Assembly: GCA_041690255.1 (NCBI GenBank)
Contig: JAWLHU010000004.1
Span: 248,001 to 312,000, forward strand
Source: JAWLHU01 sp041690255
Lineage (GTDB): Bacteria; Bacillota; Sulfobacillia; Symbiobacteriales; Symbiobacteriaceae
DNA length: 64,000 nucleotides
Reading direction: 5' to 3'
The notes below the pieces were generated by a model that was given only the letters and a program-made list of their open reading frames with translations, made no database searches and was not told the DNA's origin. The translations under genes and the position numbers were made by a program. Below are positions 53,660 through 61,744 of this stretch, piece by piece (the stretch's first letter is position 1; each line of letters opens with the position of its first letter).

Positions 53660-54637
53660 CTACGGTTCAGTGACTGCCCGATCGAGCTGTTCGATCAGCC
53701 CGACCAGATCAGTGGGCAGGTCAGACTCCAGCCGGAGGGTCTCCCCGGTGACCGGATGGCAGAGGACCAGCGAGGCGGCGTGCAGCGCCTGGCGCCCAGG
53801 GGGACCGGGCTGCCCGTACAGCCAATCCCCCAGCAGCGGATGGCCGACGTGCGCCATGTGGACCCTGATCTGATGCGTCCGTCCCGTCTCCAGCCGCAGG
53901 TCGAGCATGGTCACCCCTGACCAGCGCCGCAGTACGCGCCAGTGGGTGACCGCCGGTTGCCCCTGCGCGGTCCAGTCCTCCCGCAGGGTCCGTCCCTCGG
54001 CGACCGCCTGGGCCAGCAGAGCCTCCTGCTCAGGTGTGCGCGGCCCCACCGCCGCCTCCCGAGCGACAGGGTGCCCCCAGACGCGCCGGATCGGGACGTC
54101 CACCGTTCCCTCGCTGGCCTCGAACTCGCCCCCGGCCAGGGCAATGTACCGCCGCTCCAGCTTCTGCCGCTCCAGTTCCCGGGCAAGCCGGCCGGCGATG
54201 GCCGGATCCTTGGCGAAGAGGACCAGGCCGGAGGTCTCGCGGTCGATCCGCTGCACCGGCCGGGCGACAGGCGGAAGGCCTTGCCGCTGCAGATGGTACG
54301 CCACCCCGTTCGCCAGGGTGCCACTTACATAGTCCTTTACCGGATGAACCACCATGCCGGCCGGCTTCTCCACCACCAGCAGGTACGGATCCTCGTAACG
54401 GACCGCGATCTCGATCGGTTCGGGCTCGACCCGCCCCGCTTCGCTCAGGCGCAGCTCAATCACTTCGCCGCCCTCCAGCAGCAGGCTGGTGCGGGCGGGA
54501 GCACCGTTCACATAGATCCCGTCTGCCCCCTTGGTACGGCGCACCAGGGTCCGGGAGAGCTTCAATCGGTCAAAGAGGTACTGGCCCAATCGTAACCCTC
54601 GATCCTCCGGGGCAACCTGATACCGCAATGTGCTCAC
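53660..54637 (-). CDS. RluA-family 23S rRNA/tRNA pseudouridine synthase
   Basis: 325 residues: S4-like N-terminus (LRLGQYLFDRLKLSRTLVRRTKGADGIYVNG) and catalytic domain. The usual HRLDRETSG reads VQRIDRETSGLVLF, keeping the catalytic Asp. GRTHQIRVHMAHVGHPLLGDWLYG is standard. GTG at 54637 chosen; the frame beyond it to 54700 lacks family similarity. RNA target not assignable. Confidence 0.92.
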   Translation of the reverse strand: MSTLRYQVAPEDRGLRLGQYLFDRLKLSRTLVRRTKGADGIYVNGAPARTSLLLEGGEVIELRLSEAGRVEPEPIEIAVRYEDPYLLVVEKPAGMVVHPVKDYVSGTLANGVAYHLQRQGLPPVARPVQRIDRETSGLVLFAKDPAIAGRLARELERQKLERRYIALAGGEFEASEGTVDVPIRRVWGHPVAREAAVGPRTPEQEALLAQAVAEGRTLREDWTAQGQPAVTHWRVLRRWSGVTMLDLRLETGRTHQIRVHMAHVGHPLLGDWLYGQPGPPGRQALHAASLVLCHPVTGETLRLESDLPTDLVGLIEQLDRAVTEP

Positions 54638-54725
54638 CTCGTCCCTCTCCACTTCCCGCCGGAGGCATCGAATCCTGCACGTTGCGGTTGGTATTCCCAT
54701 ATTCTGTTCGATGATGAATGCGAAT

Positions 54726-54759
54726 CAGCCAAATGAAGTGGTTTCGTGGCTGTTTTTTT
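54726..54759 (+). terminator. Terminator-like hairpin in the CBS-ACT leader
   Basis: CAGCCA/TGGCTG stem followed directly by seven T on the plus strand, about 100 bases before the CBS-ACT gene with no plus-strand gene ahead of it. It could be a leader attenuator. Confidence 0.45.
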
Positions 54760-54858
54760 GCGTCGGCACAAGGATAAAGGGCGGAAACGTCCAATAGATG
54801 ATTCGCGGCGGCCTTTTCGAGTAAGGCTCAGCACGACAGACAGAGGGGGCGGACCAAC

Positions 54859-55479
54859 GTGATCGTCCGTAACGTCATGATCGAGGATGTTACCACCGTC
54901 TCGCCAGAGGACACCTTGCAGCGGGCTTATGAGGTGATCCAGACAAAGCACTATGACTGTCTTCCAGTCATGGACAGCGGGCGGCATCTGGTGGGCGTGA
55001 TCCAACTGACCGACATTTATGAGGCCTGTATGAAGGAAGGGCGCCAGGCGGGCCTTTCGCACAAGGTCGGTGAGGTCATGGTTCCCCATCCGATCACAGT
55101 CAGCCCGGAAGACCTGATCGAGAGTGCCGCCAAGATTCTCTTCCAGCGAGATATCCCGCTCCTGCCGGTGGTAGAGAACGGGGTTATCAAGGGGATCATT
55201 ACCGAGGCCGACATCTTCAAGTCCTTCGGCGAGATGCTCGGTGTCAACTCGAATACCACCCGGCTCACCTTGGTCGTTCCTGATCGTCGCGGCCAGTTGG
55301 CCCGGATTGCGGAGATCATTCGTGACGCCGGTGTCGCCATTCGCAACCTGGCCACCTTCCGTTCCCAGGTCCGCGATCAGTACCAGATCATCGTGCGTGT
55401 CGAGACGAACGCGACCAAGCCGCTGGTCGAACTCCTTGAGCAGCATGGCTTCAAGGTGATTCACGTCGAGGTGGACTAA
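54859..55479 (+). CDS. CBS-pair and ACT domain protein (AcuB-like)
   Basis: 206 residues: two CBS motifs (1-120: VRNVMIEDVTTVSPEDTLQRAYEVI, VGEVMVPHPITVSPEDLIESAAKIL) and an ACT domain (about 135-205: TLVVPDRRGQLARIAEIIRDAGVAIRNL). CBS pairs bind adenosyl ligands and ACT domains bind amino acids, so this is a small-molecule sensor; AcuB proteins influence acetoin metabolism in Bacillus, but no such genes are nearby. Confidence 0.9.
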   Translation: MIVRNVMIEDVTTVSPEDTLQRAYEVIQTKHYDCLPVMDSGRHLVGVIQLTDIYEACMKEGRQAGLSHKVGEVMVPHPITVSPEDLIESAAKILFQRDIPLLPVVENGVIKGIITEADIFKSFGEMLGVNSNTTRLTLVVPDRRGQLARIAEIIRDAGVAIRNLATFRSQVRDQYQIIVRVETNATKPLVELLEQHGFKVIHVEVD

Positions 55480-55494
55480 CCTGGTGCATATTGC

Positions 55495-55526
55495 ATACCC
55501 CGGCGGCGTCATGCCACCCGGGGTAT
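55495..55526 (+). terminator. Terminator of the CBS-ACT gene
   Basis: Perfect 9-bp stem ATACCCCGG/CCGGGGTAT followed by TTCC. Confidence 0.8.
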
Positions 55527-55555
55527 TTCCTTGCTATGGCCCCAGATTCCGCTCG

Positions 55556-55585
55556 TTGTGCGCAGTGCCGCCCTTCTCGTATACT
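55556..55585 (+). promoter_or_regulatory. SigA-type promoter of the second LCP gene
   Basis: -35 TTGTGC, 18-base spacer, -10 TATACT, 47 bases before the ATG. Confidence 0.55.
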
Positions 55586-55631
55586 GATGCCACGCGCAGA
55601 GGTGCGACCAGATCAGAAGGGAGGAACCGCA

Positions 55632-56519
55632 ATGCGCCGCTTCTGGGCGGGTGCAGTCTTGGGGCTCTTGCTCTCAGCCGGCGGCCTCGCCTTGCTCTGG
55701 CCGTGGCCGGCAACGGGTGGTGGCCTGTCACCGCAGTATCGGGACGAAGGGAGAACCACGCAGAGCGAGCCGGCGAAGCGGCCGGCCTACGTGCTCGTCC
55801 TTGGCGTCGATGAGCGACCCGACGACCCCGGCCGGTCTGATACGATCTTCCTTGTCCGCGTCGGCGATGGTCAGGTGAGAGCGCTCTCCATCCCGCGCGA
55901 CACCCTCGTCAGCATCGAGGGGCACGGTGAGGGGAAGGTCAACTCCGCCTACACCTACGGAGGACCCGAACTGGCCATGCAAACGGTCTCGGAGCTGCTC
56001 GATCTCCCGATTGACGGCTATGTAAAGGTAAACCTGGTGGGCTTCCGGCAGATGGTCGATCTGATCGGGGGCGTCCCGTTCAACGTAGATCGTGCCATGC
56101 AGTATGAGGACCCCTACGATGGTCTCGTGATCAACCTGGAGCCGGGCGAGCAGGTGCTGGATGGGGAAAAGGCGGAGCAGTATGTCCGCTTCCGGCATGA
56201 TGAGATCGGCGACGACCTGGGTCGAATCGGCCGGCAGCAGGCATTTCTGAAGGCAGCGGCCAAGCAGGCTCTGCGCCCGTCCAACCTGCCGAAGTTGCCG
56301 AATCTCCTCTTGACCGCCTCGCGCTATGTCGAGACCGACCTCACCACCACGGAGCAACTGCGCCTGGCAAAGGAGGGCTTCCTGGCACAGCAGGCCAATG
56401 CGGTGGTGCAGGAGACGCTGCCGGGGCAGAGTGACTACGTGGGCGACCTCTCCTTCTACCTCCCCGACGAGGCAGAACTGGAGCGCCTCGTTGCGATCTG
56501 GCAGGGAACGAGCCCGTAA
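55632..56519 (+). CDS. LCP family protein, short form
   Basis: 295 residues: one membrane helix (WAGAVLGLLLSAGGLALLW) and an LCP domain (VLVLGVDERPDDPGRSDTIFLV, LSIPRDTLVSIEG, KVNSAYTYGG, VRFRHDEIGDDLGRIGRQQ). Same catalytic family as the gene at 36.9 kb but without LytR_C. ATG at 55632 has GGGAGGAA upstream; the longer frame to 55491 crosses the promoter. Confidence 0.92.
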   Translation: MRRFWAGAVLGLLLSAGGLALLWPWPATGGGLSPQYRDEGRTTQSEPAKRPAYVLVLGVDERPDDPGRSDTIFLVRVGDGQVRALSIPRDTLVSIEGHGEGKVNSAYTYGGPELAMQTVSELLDLPIDGYVKVNLVGFRQMVDLIGGVPFNVDRAMQYEDPYDGLVINLEPGEQVLDGEKAEQYVRFRHDEIGDDLGRIGRQQAFLKAAAKQALRPSNLPKLPNLLLTASRYVETDLTTTEQLRLAKEGFLAQQANAVVQETLPGQSDYVGDLSFYLPDEAELERLVAIWQGTSP

Positions 56520-56529
56520 CAGGGCTCGT
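56508..56529 (+). terminator. Terminator overlapping the LCP stop codon
   Basis: 8-bp stem ACGAGCCC/GGGCTCGT, TAA in the loop, then TTTTC. Confidence 0.9.
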
Positions 56530-56545
56530 TTTTCGCGTTCATCAC

Positions 56546-56592
56546 TTGACTCTGGACAGACAAAGACATATGCTGTCTATGTAATCGTAGAC
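56546..56592 (+). promoter_or_regulatory. Promoter and palindrome before the DUF2087-GIY-YIG gene
   Basis: -35 TTGACT, 17-base spacer, -10 TATGCT, with GTCTA/TAGAC inverted repeat (56575-56592) across the probable start of transcription. Confidence 0.65.
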
Positions 56593-56610
56593 GAGTGGAG
56601 ATGTTGTCTA

Positions 56611-57711
56611 GTGAACGACGCAGAACGGATCACCCAGGCCTCCTTGAAGGAGTTGGTGGCAGGGTACGTGGAGACCGCGGATGGGTACACCTGCATCTGC
56701 TGCGGGGAGTTTATCGAAAAGGGGATCATCTACCCCGATGATGGCCGGCTGTATGACGCCGAACGCTACACCCGCCTCCATATTGAGCGGGTGCATCAAT
56801 CGGTCTTCGCCCATCTCATTCAGTTGGAGAAGAGCCTGACCGGGCTGACCGAGGTACAGCGCAACCTCCTGACCCTCTTCTACCAGGGCAGGAGCGATGG
56901 CGAGATCCAGGCGGAGCTCGGCGTGGGCAGCACCTCCACCATCCGGAACCATCGCGCAGCGCTCAGGGAGAAGGAGCGTCAGGCCAGACTCTTCCTGGCG
57001 ATCATGGAACTGCTCCGGGCCAGGCAGGCGCCTGTCACGCCGGCGCCCCACCACCGGAAACCGGCCCTCTCCGAGCGGGAACAGGTGCTGCGGAAGTACT
57101 TCCCGCAGGGGACAGAAGGACCGCTCACCTCCTTCGCCATGAAGGAGAAGCACCGGCTGATTATCCTGGAGGAGCTGGTCGAACGGTTTGATGTGGGCCA
57201 GACATACACCGAGAAGGAGGTCAACGCCCTCCTGGAGGCGGCCTTCCCCGACTTCGTCACCCTCCGGCGCTACCTCGTCGACTACGGCTTCTTGCAGCGG
57301 CTTCCCGACGGGAGTCAATACTGGCGCAAGGGCGCCACGAATCAGGAGGAGACCCACATGGACCGGAAAGAGCTGAAGCGACTCGCCATGGAGACAACGA
57401 CCGAAGCGGGCGTCTATCAGATCAAGAATCACCGCAACGGCAAGGCGTTCGTCAGGTCGACCCGGAACCTGAAGACGATCAACGGCCAGCGGTTCAGATT
57501 GGAGATGGGCTCGCACGACAACAAGCTCCTCCAGCAGGATTGGAACGAGTTCGGCCCCGAGGCCTTTGCGTTCGATGTCCTGGAGGTCCTGGAGAAGCCC
57601 GAGACCGGCTACTTCGATGAGAAGGATGCCCTGGCCAAACTGCTGAAGAAGTGGCTGGAGCAGCTCCAGCCCTACGGTGAGCGGGGTTACAACACCCCGA
57701 AGGACGAGTGA
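56611..57711 (+). CDS. DUF2087-type regulator fused to a GIY-YIG domain
   Basis: 366 residues. N-terminal zinc-like segment with CICC (about 25-28), an HTH with LTEVQRNLLTLFYQGRSDGEIQAELGVGSTSTIRNH (about 80-115), DUF2087 (about 155-240) and a GIY-YIG-like domain (about 265-340: GVYQIKNHRNGKAFV, TINGQRFRLEMGSHDNKLLQQDWNEFG). The two halves are usually separate neighbouring genes in Firmicutes. GTG start with GGAG upstream. Confidence 0.85.
   Translation: MNDAERITQASLKELVAGYVETADGYTCICCGEFIEKGIIYPDDGRLYDAERYTRLHIERVHQSVFAHLIQLEKSLTGLTEVQRNLLTLFYQGRSDGEIQAELGVGSTSTIRNHRAALREKERQARLFLAIMELLRARQAPVTPAPHHRKPALSEREQVLRKYFPQGTEGPLTSFAMKEKHRLIILEELVERFDVGQTYTEKEVNALLEAAFPDFVTLRRYLVDYGFLQRLPDGSQYWRKGATNQEETHMDRKELKRLAMETTTEAGVYQIKNHRNGKAFVRSTRNLKTINGQRFRLEMGSHDNKLLQQDWNEFGPEAFAFDVLEVLEKPETGYFDEKDALAKLLKKWLEQLQPYGERGYNTPKDE
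57358..57711 (+). CDS. Internal in-frame start for a free GIY-YIG protein
   Basis: AGGAGG at 57344-57349 lies 8 bases before an in-frame ATG (57358) exactly at the boundary between DUF2087 and the GIY-YIG part. Translation from it would give a stand-alone 117-residue GIY-YIG protein (MDRKELKRLAME...). This RBS is probably the ancestral one. Confidence 0.55.
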   Translation: MDRKELKRLAMETTTEAGVYQIKNHRNGKAFVRSTRNLKTINGQRFRLEMGSHDNKLLQQDWNEFGPEAFAFDVLEVLEKPETGYFDEKDALAKLLKKWLEQLQPYGERGYNTPKDE

Positions 57712-57729
57712 GCGACCCTGAACGGCAAA

Positions 57730-57773
57730 GGGGCTGTCCCTGAGTCATCGCCGATGACTTCCGGGACGGCCCC
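57730..57773 (+). terminator. Terminator after the DUF2087-GIY-YIG gene
   Basis: Stem GGGGCTGTCCC/GGGACGGCCCC (one mismatch) with inner GTCATC/GATGAC hairpin; shared by convergent genes. Confidence 0.85.
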
Positions 57774-57808
57774 CTTCTCCCTTGCGGGCGGATCCGTTCG
57801 CGACGCCG

Positions 57809-58393
57809 TCAGAGTCCGTCAGACACTGCCATATCCCTTGCCAGTTCCAGGAGCTTGCTCATGGTCTGCCAGTTGCGGAGCGTGGCCGGGACCCGCAGTT
57901 TCTGCTCGATCAGGGCATTCGACAGCTTGGACTTGTGAGAGCTCTGCCGGAAGAGTATGTAGATCTCCCGCCCCACCAGCCGAAACTCATCGGGGGCGAC
58001 AGAGACTGCGCGTAGGCGATCGATCCCCTCCTGGGAAGGGGCTTCAGCCAGCAGCGAGACGTGAACGTACTCCCCCTCCACCAGTCCCTCTGCGGGGAAC
58101 GGGCAGTCCTGGATCACCCTCCCCAGTTCCGCAGCCGTCCGCAGGACCACCGGCACCTCAAAGCCGAAGGTTTCACGGATCCCCTCCTCCAACCGCGACC
58201 CCAGCACCCCGGCCTCCTCCTCGGACTCGAAGAGGATATTGCCGCTCTGAATGTAGGTCTGCACCCGATGAAGTCCCAGCCGCTCACAGAGCGCCCGCAG
58301 GTCGGCCATCTTGATCAGCCGGTGCCCGCTCACATTGATTCCCCGTAACAAGGCGATGTAGATGCTCAGTGCAATCCCCCTCCTCCGAAACAC
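57809..58393 (-). CDS. DUF1697 family protein
   Basis: 194 residues, one DUF1697 domain: YIALLRGINVSGHRLIKMADLRALCERLG, VQTYIQSGNILFES. Function unknown. ATG at 58393 gives an N-terminal MFRRRG that contains the AGGAGGGGG sequence; a CTG nine bases after it (58369) may be the true start. Confidence 0.88.
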   Translation of the reverse strand: MFRRRGIALSIYIALLRGINVSGHRLIKMADLRALCERLGLHRVQTYIQSGNILFESEEEAGVLGSRLEEGIRETFGFEVPVVLRTAAELGRVIQDCPFPAEGLVEGEYVHVSLLAEAPSQEGIDRLRAVSVAPDEFRLVGREIYILFRQSSHKSKLSNALIEQKLRVPATLRNWQTMSKLLELARDMAVSDGL

Positions 58394-58420
58394 TTACGAC
58401 GGTATTCCGACGTTTCCCTC

Positions 58421-58759
58421 TTGACATGCATATCTGTGGAGCAGATCCGCCGCTTCGCCACCGCAGGGACCTACGTCCGGCTCACCCAACAGGTCCTGGG
58501 ACAACCCGACCGCTTCCCCGAACTCGCCGCTGAACTCTACGGCTTTACCGCCCGCTATGCCGAAATCATCTGCCCGGTGATCGAGGAGGGGCAGCGACTG
58601 GGCGAGCTGGCCCCCGCTGATCCCCGGCTCCTGGCGTTCGCCTACGTCTCCTACCTGAACGGCATCGTCCTGATCATCGATGATACACCGGGCGGCCTCG
58701 TATGGGAGGAACTGGCCCGGCTTGGTCTCCGACTCTTCGGTCCTCTGAGGGAGGTCTAG
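58421..58759 (+). pseudogene. TetR-family regulator fragment, DNA-binding domain missing
   Basis: About 108 codons encoding only a C-terminal ligand-binding part (QIRRFATAGTYVRLTQQVLGQPDRFPELAAEL to LGLRLFGPLREV). The usual 60-residue HTH is absent, and TTGACA sits across the point where it should begin. It lies 3 bases before an ABC ATPase, as export regulators do. Probably a deletion remnant. Confidence 0.6.
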
Positions 58760-58762
58760 CCC

Positions 58763-59564
58763 ATGGCGGTCGTCTACCAGGTAGAATCGCTGACCAAAGT
58801 CTACAAGAGCGGCGGCAAGCGGGCCAACGAGGACCTGAGCTTCGCCATTCATGAAGGCGAGATCTTTGGACTGCTGGGACCGAACGGCGCCGGCAAATCG
58901 ACCCTGGTCAACCAGTTGGCGGGGCTCCTCTCCCCCACGAGTGGCCGGATTCACCTCTACGGCATGGATGTGGTCGCCCGCCCTGACCTGGTGGCCGACT
59001 ACATGGCCCTGCAGCCCCAGCATTCCATGGCGCTGTGGGACCTCTACCCCGAGGAGGCGATCGCCTACACCGGCCGGTTCCGGGGCCTCTCCGCCAGCGA
59101 GGCCCGCCGCCAGACCGATGAGCTGATGGCCGAACTCGGCCTCGACAAGCTGCGCAAGACCCAGACCCGCAGGCTCTCCGGCGGGCACGACGATCATCCT
59201 CGTCACCCACAACGTGCTGGAGGCCGAGCGAGTGATCCAGCGGGTCGGGATCATCAACCATGGCCGCCTCATGGCCTTGGGCACCCCCGGCGAACTGAAG
59301 GGGCGGATCGACTCCCGGGTCCGGCTGGAGCTGCTCTTCAAGGGCGAGCCGAACGGCCATATGCCGCTGCTGGAGCGGCTGGGCGAGGTCCACGCCCTCA
59401 CCCGACAGCACGCGACCATTCTCTGTGATCGGGCCGCAACCCGTCAGGCGATCGATCAGGTTCTTGCCGAGATCGGTCTGGAGGCCCTGGACGACTTCCG
59501 GATCCTGACCCCCTCCCTGGAGGATGTCTACCTGGCCCTTGGAGGAGGTGCGAAACTTGGCTAG
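58763..59564 (+). pseudogene. ABC exporter ATPase with deletion of Walker B region
   Basis: The first part has Walker A GPNGAGKST, Q-loop and signature RLSGG, then the frame breaks at about 59185. The other frame resumes with TIILVTHNVLEAERV (H-loop) and runs to LALGGGAKLG. About 50 residues that should hold Walker B and the D-loop are missing, with a frameshift, so no working ATPase can be made. The rest is a normal DrrA/CcmA-like exporter ATPase. Confidence 0.85.
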
Positions 59565-60366
59565 CCTGACCGACGTCCAACAAGCGGTTGCAGAGCCGCC
59601 TTACCCGCCGAGCCGGAGAGGGCTCCGCTTCTGGCTGGTCCAATACGCCGGCCTGACCCGGGTGATGCTGACCGAGTACCGGAACACCGCCTGGTTACAC
59701 ATTATGTTCGGCTTCCTCATGCCCCTGGGCATGCTCTTCTTCCTCAAGTACGCCGTGGGCGACGTCAGTCCCGAGCGGGCGATCTTCCTGGTGGGCGGCA
59801 ACCTGACCACATCGGTCGTCTATGGACCGACCATGCTGATCATTAACAAGATCGGCTGGGGGCGCCACACCCGGGACTTCGACTACTGGGCCGCCCTGCC
59901 GCTGCCTAAGCTGGCGCTGGTTCTCGCCATGGTCACCGTCGCCCTGATCCTCGCCGTTCCCGGCCTGGTGATCCTCTGGCTAGCGGGAAGCCTCATGCTG
60001 GGCCTGCCGCTCACCGGCGGTGCAGCCCTCCTCCCCCTGATCCCGCTCGGCGCCCTTTCACTAGTGGGCCTCGGCGCCTTCCTGGGGACCTATGCGAAGG
60101 ACGGCCAGACCGCCAACCAGCTAGCCAATCTCATGATGGCCTTTGTCACCTTCCTCTCCCCCACCATGATCCCCCTGGAGGCGATGCCCGCCCCGCTGCG
60201 GGTGGTCGCCCCGTTCACCCCGATCACCTACGTCTCTGATGCGTTCCGCGCCGCACTTGCCGGCAATTTCGGCCCCAGCTTCGCGTATGATGTGGCGATC
60301 ATGACCCTCTTCGGCCTGGGCATGCTGACCCTGGCCCACTTCAAGCTCGACTGGCGCAGCCAGTAG
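59557..60366 (+). CDS. ABC-2 type export permease
   Basis: 269 residues, six helices (YRNTAWLHIMFGFLMPLGMLFFL, AIFLVGGNLTTSVVYGP, MPAPLRVVAPFTPITYVSDAFRAALAG). TTG start at 59557 behind GGAGGAGG overlaps the ATPase end. The partner ATPase is broken, so the transporter may be non-functional unless another ATPase substitutes. Confidence 0.85.
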   Translation: MASLTDVQQAVAEPPYPPSRRGLRFWLVQYAGLTRVMLTEYRNTAWLHIMFGFLMPLGMLFFLKYAVGDVSPERAIFLVGGNLTTSVVYGPTMLIINKIGWGRHTRDFDYWAALPLPKLALVLAMVTVALILAVPGLVILWLAGSLMLGLPLTGGAALLPLIPLGALSLVGLGAFLGTYAKDGQTANQLANLMMAFVTFLSPTMIPLEAMPAPLRVVAPFTPITYVSDAFRAALAGNFGPSFAYDVAIMTLFGLGMLTLAHFKLDWRSQ

Positions 60367-60389
60367 CCGATTCTAAACGGAGGCCCTCC

Positions 60390-61292
60390 ATGAACAGACA
60401 GATGCCGCCCTCCTCTTCGCACGCACGGCGCCAGGCCTACCGGCCGATCGTGGCCGGGGCCGGCCTCCTCATCTCCCTCGGAATCCTGACCGGCTGCCTC
60501 TTCCCCGGGAGTGCATCCCGGCTCCCTCCGACGCCCCCGCCAGTGGCCGCGGAACCGGAGCCGGCCTCCCCCGAGCCGCCGGTCGATCCAGCCCCCGCCC
60601 CGGCGAAACCAGCGCCCGAACCGCCGCCCCAGCCGGTGCCGGCCCCCGAACCAAAGCCACTGCCCACCGTCCCCGAGGGTGAGCCCTCCCAGTTCATCGT
60701 CCACGGTGACCGCTCCTGCAAGATGCTCACCCTCACCTACGATGCCGGCTCCGGTGCGGACGGCGCCGCCGCCGTTCTGGATGTCCTGAAGAAGCACGGG
60801 ATCACGACCACCTTCTTCCTGACCGGCAAGTGGGTGGAGAAGTACCCGGATCTGGCGAAGCGCATCGCAGATGAGGGGCACGAGATCGGCAACCACTCGT
60901 ACAGCCACCCCGACTTCACCAAGATCCCGGACGAGGAGGTCCTGCAGCAGCTCAAGGACGCCGAGGAGGCGATCCAGAAGGCGACCGGGAAGAACCCCCG
61001 CCCCCTCTTCCGGGAGCCCTACGGCGCCTTCAACGAGCACGAGCGGGCCCTCGTGCGGCAGGGCGGTTACTCCTACTCCATCTACTGGGATGTGGACACC
61101 CTCGATTGGCAGTTCCCCGGGGTGGATCTGCTCGTCAGCCGGATCATGAAAGCGCAGGGCGGCTCGGTCGTGCTCATGCACATGAACGTGGTCGATACCG
61201 CCACCGCCTCGGATCAGGCCATCCCCCAACTACTGGCCAAGGGCTACCAGCTTGTACCTGTCAGCCAAATGCTCCAGTGCACGGGCGAGTAG
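60390..61292 (+). CDS. Polysaccharide deacetylase (NodB) lipoprotein
   Basis: 300 residues: lipoprotein signal ending GILTGC, a Pro-rich linker (about 40-95), and a NodB domain with LTYDAGSG (first motif, normally TFDDG), HEIGNHSYSHPDF (two metal His), FREPYGAFNEHE and VLMHMNVVDT. Removes N-acetyl groups from wall or surface glycans. Motif 1 has Ala in place of the second Asp, as in some family members. Confidence 0.9.
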   Translation: MNRQMPPSSSHARRQAYRPIVAGAGLLISLGILTGCLFPGSASRLPPTPPPVAAEPEPASPEPPVDPAPAPAKPAPEPPPQPVPAPEPKPLPTVPEGEPSQFIVHGDRSCKMLTLTYDAGSGADGAAAVLDVLKKHGITTTFFLTGKWVEKYPDLAKRIADEGHEIGNHSYSHPDFTKIPDEEVLQQLKDAEEAIQKATGKNPRPLFREPYGAFNEHERALVRQGGYSYSIYWDVDTLDWQFPGVDLLVSRIMKAQGGSVVLMHMNVVDTATASDQAIPQLLAKGYQLVPVSQMLQCTGE

Positions 61293-61353
61293 TGCCGACT
61301 GCAACGAAACCGCCGCCTCCCCCGTCTATCTGACACAAAGGAGGCGAGCAGCC

Positions 61354-61689
61354 ATGCGATTGCTGACGATCGGTCTCGTGCTGACCACCCTGCTCCTGGC
61401 CGGCTGTACCGGGAAGAGCGCCCCGTCGCTGCCCGACCGAGCCCCCCTGGTCGAGGGCCAGATCACGAAGATCGAGAACGAGCGGGTCCTGGTCGAGGCC
61501 ACTCCCGAGAAGGAAGAGGGCGCCAAGTGCTGGTTCGCCCTGGCGAAGAAGACGGTCCTTGTGCGGGATGGAGCCGCCGTAACGGCTTCGGATCTGCAGG
61601 TGGGACAGCAGGTGAAGGCCTGGGAGGATGGTGCGGTTGCGGAGTCCTACCCCTGCCAGGCCACGGCCCAGGCGATCGAGATCAAGTAG
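61354..61689 (+). CDS. Small lipoprotein, DUF3221/YobA-like
   Basis: 111 residues: signal with lipobox LLAGCTG, then a small beta-rich domain (EGQITKIENERVLVEATPE, LQVGQQVKAWEDGAVAESYPCQA). Similar to DUF3221. AAGGAGG ten bases before the ATG. Starts 62 bases after the deacetylase. Confidence 0.8.
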   Translation: MRLLTIGLVLTTLLLAGCTGKSAPSLPDRAPLVEGQITKIENERVLVEATPEKEEGAKCWFALAKKTVLVRDGAAVTASDLQVGQQVKAWEDGAVAESYPCQATAQAIEIK

Positions 61690-61707
61690 CTGTGTATAAA
61701 GCGCTGA

Positions 61708-61739
61708 AGGCCGGGCCGACGCAGATGTCAGCCCGGCCT
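61708..61739 (+). terminator. Terminator between convergent genes
   Basis: Perfect 9-bp stem AGGCCGGGC/GCCCGGCCT with a 14-base loop. Confidence 0.75.
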
Positions 61740-61744
61740 CGCCG

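Noticed and set aside
36932..56519. The two LCP genes as a duplication
   Set aside because: They differ in length, C-terminal domain and context; only the family core is shared.
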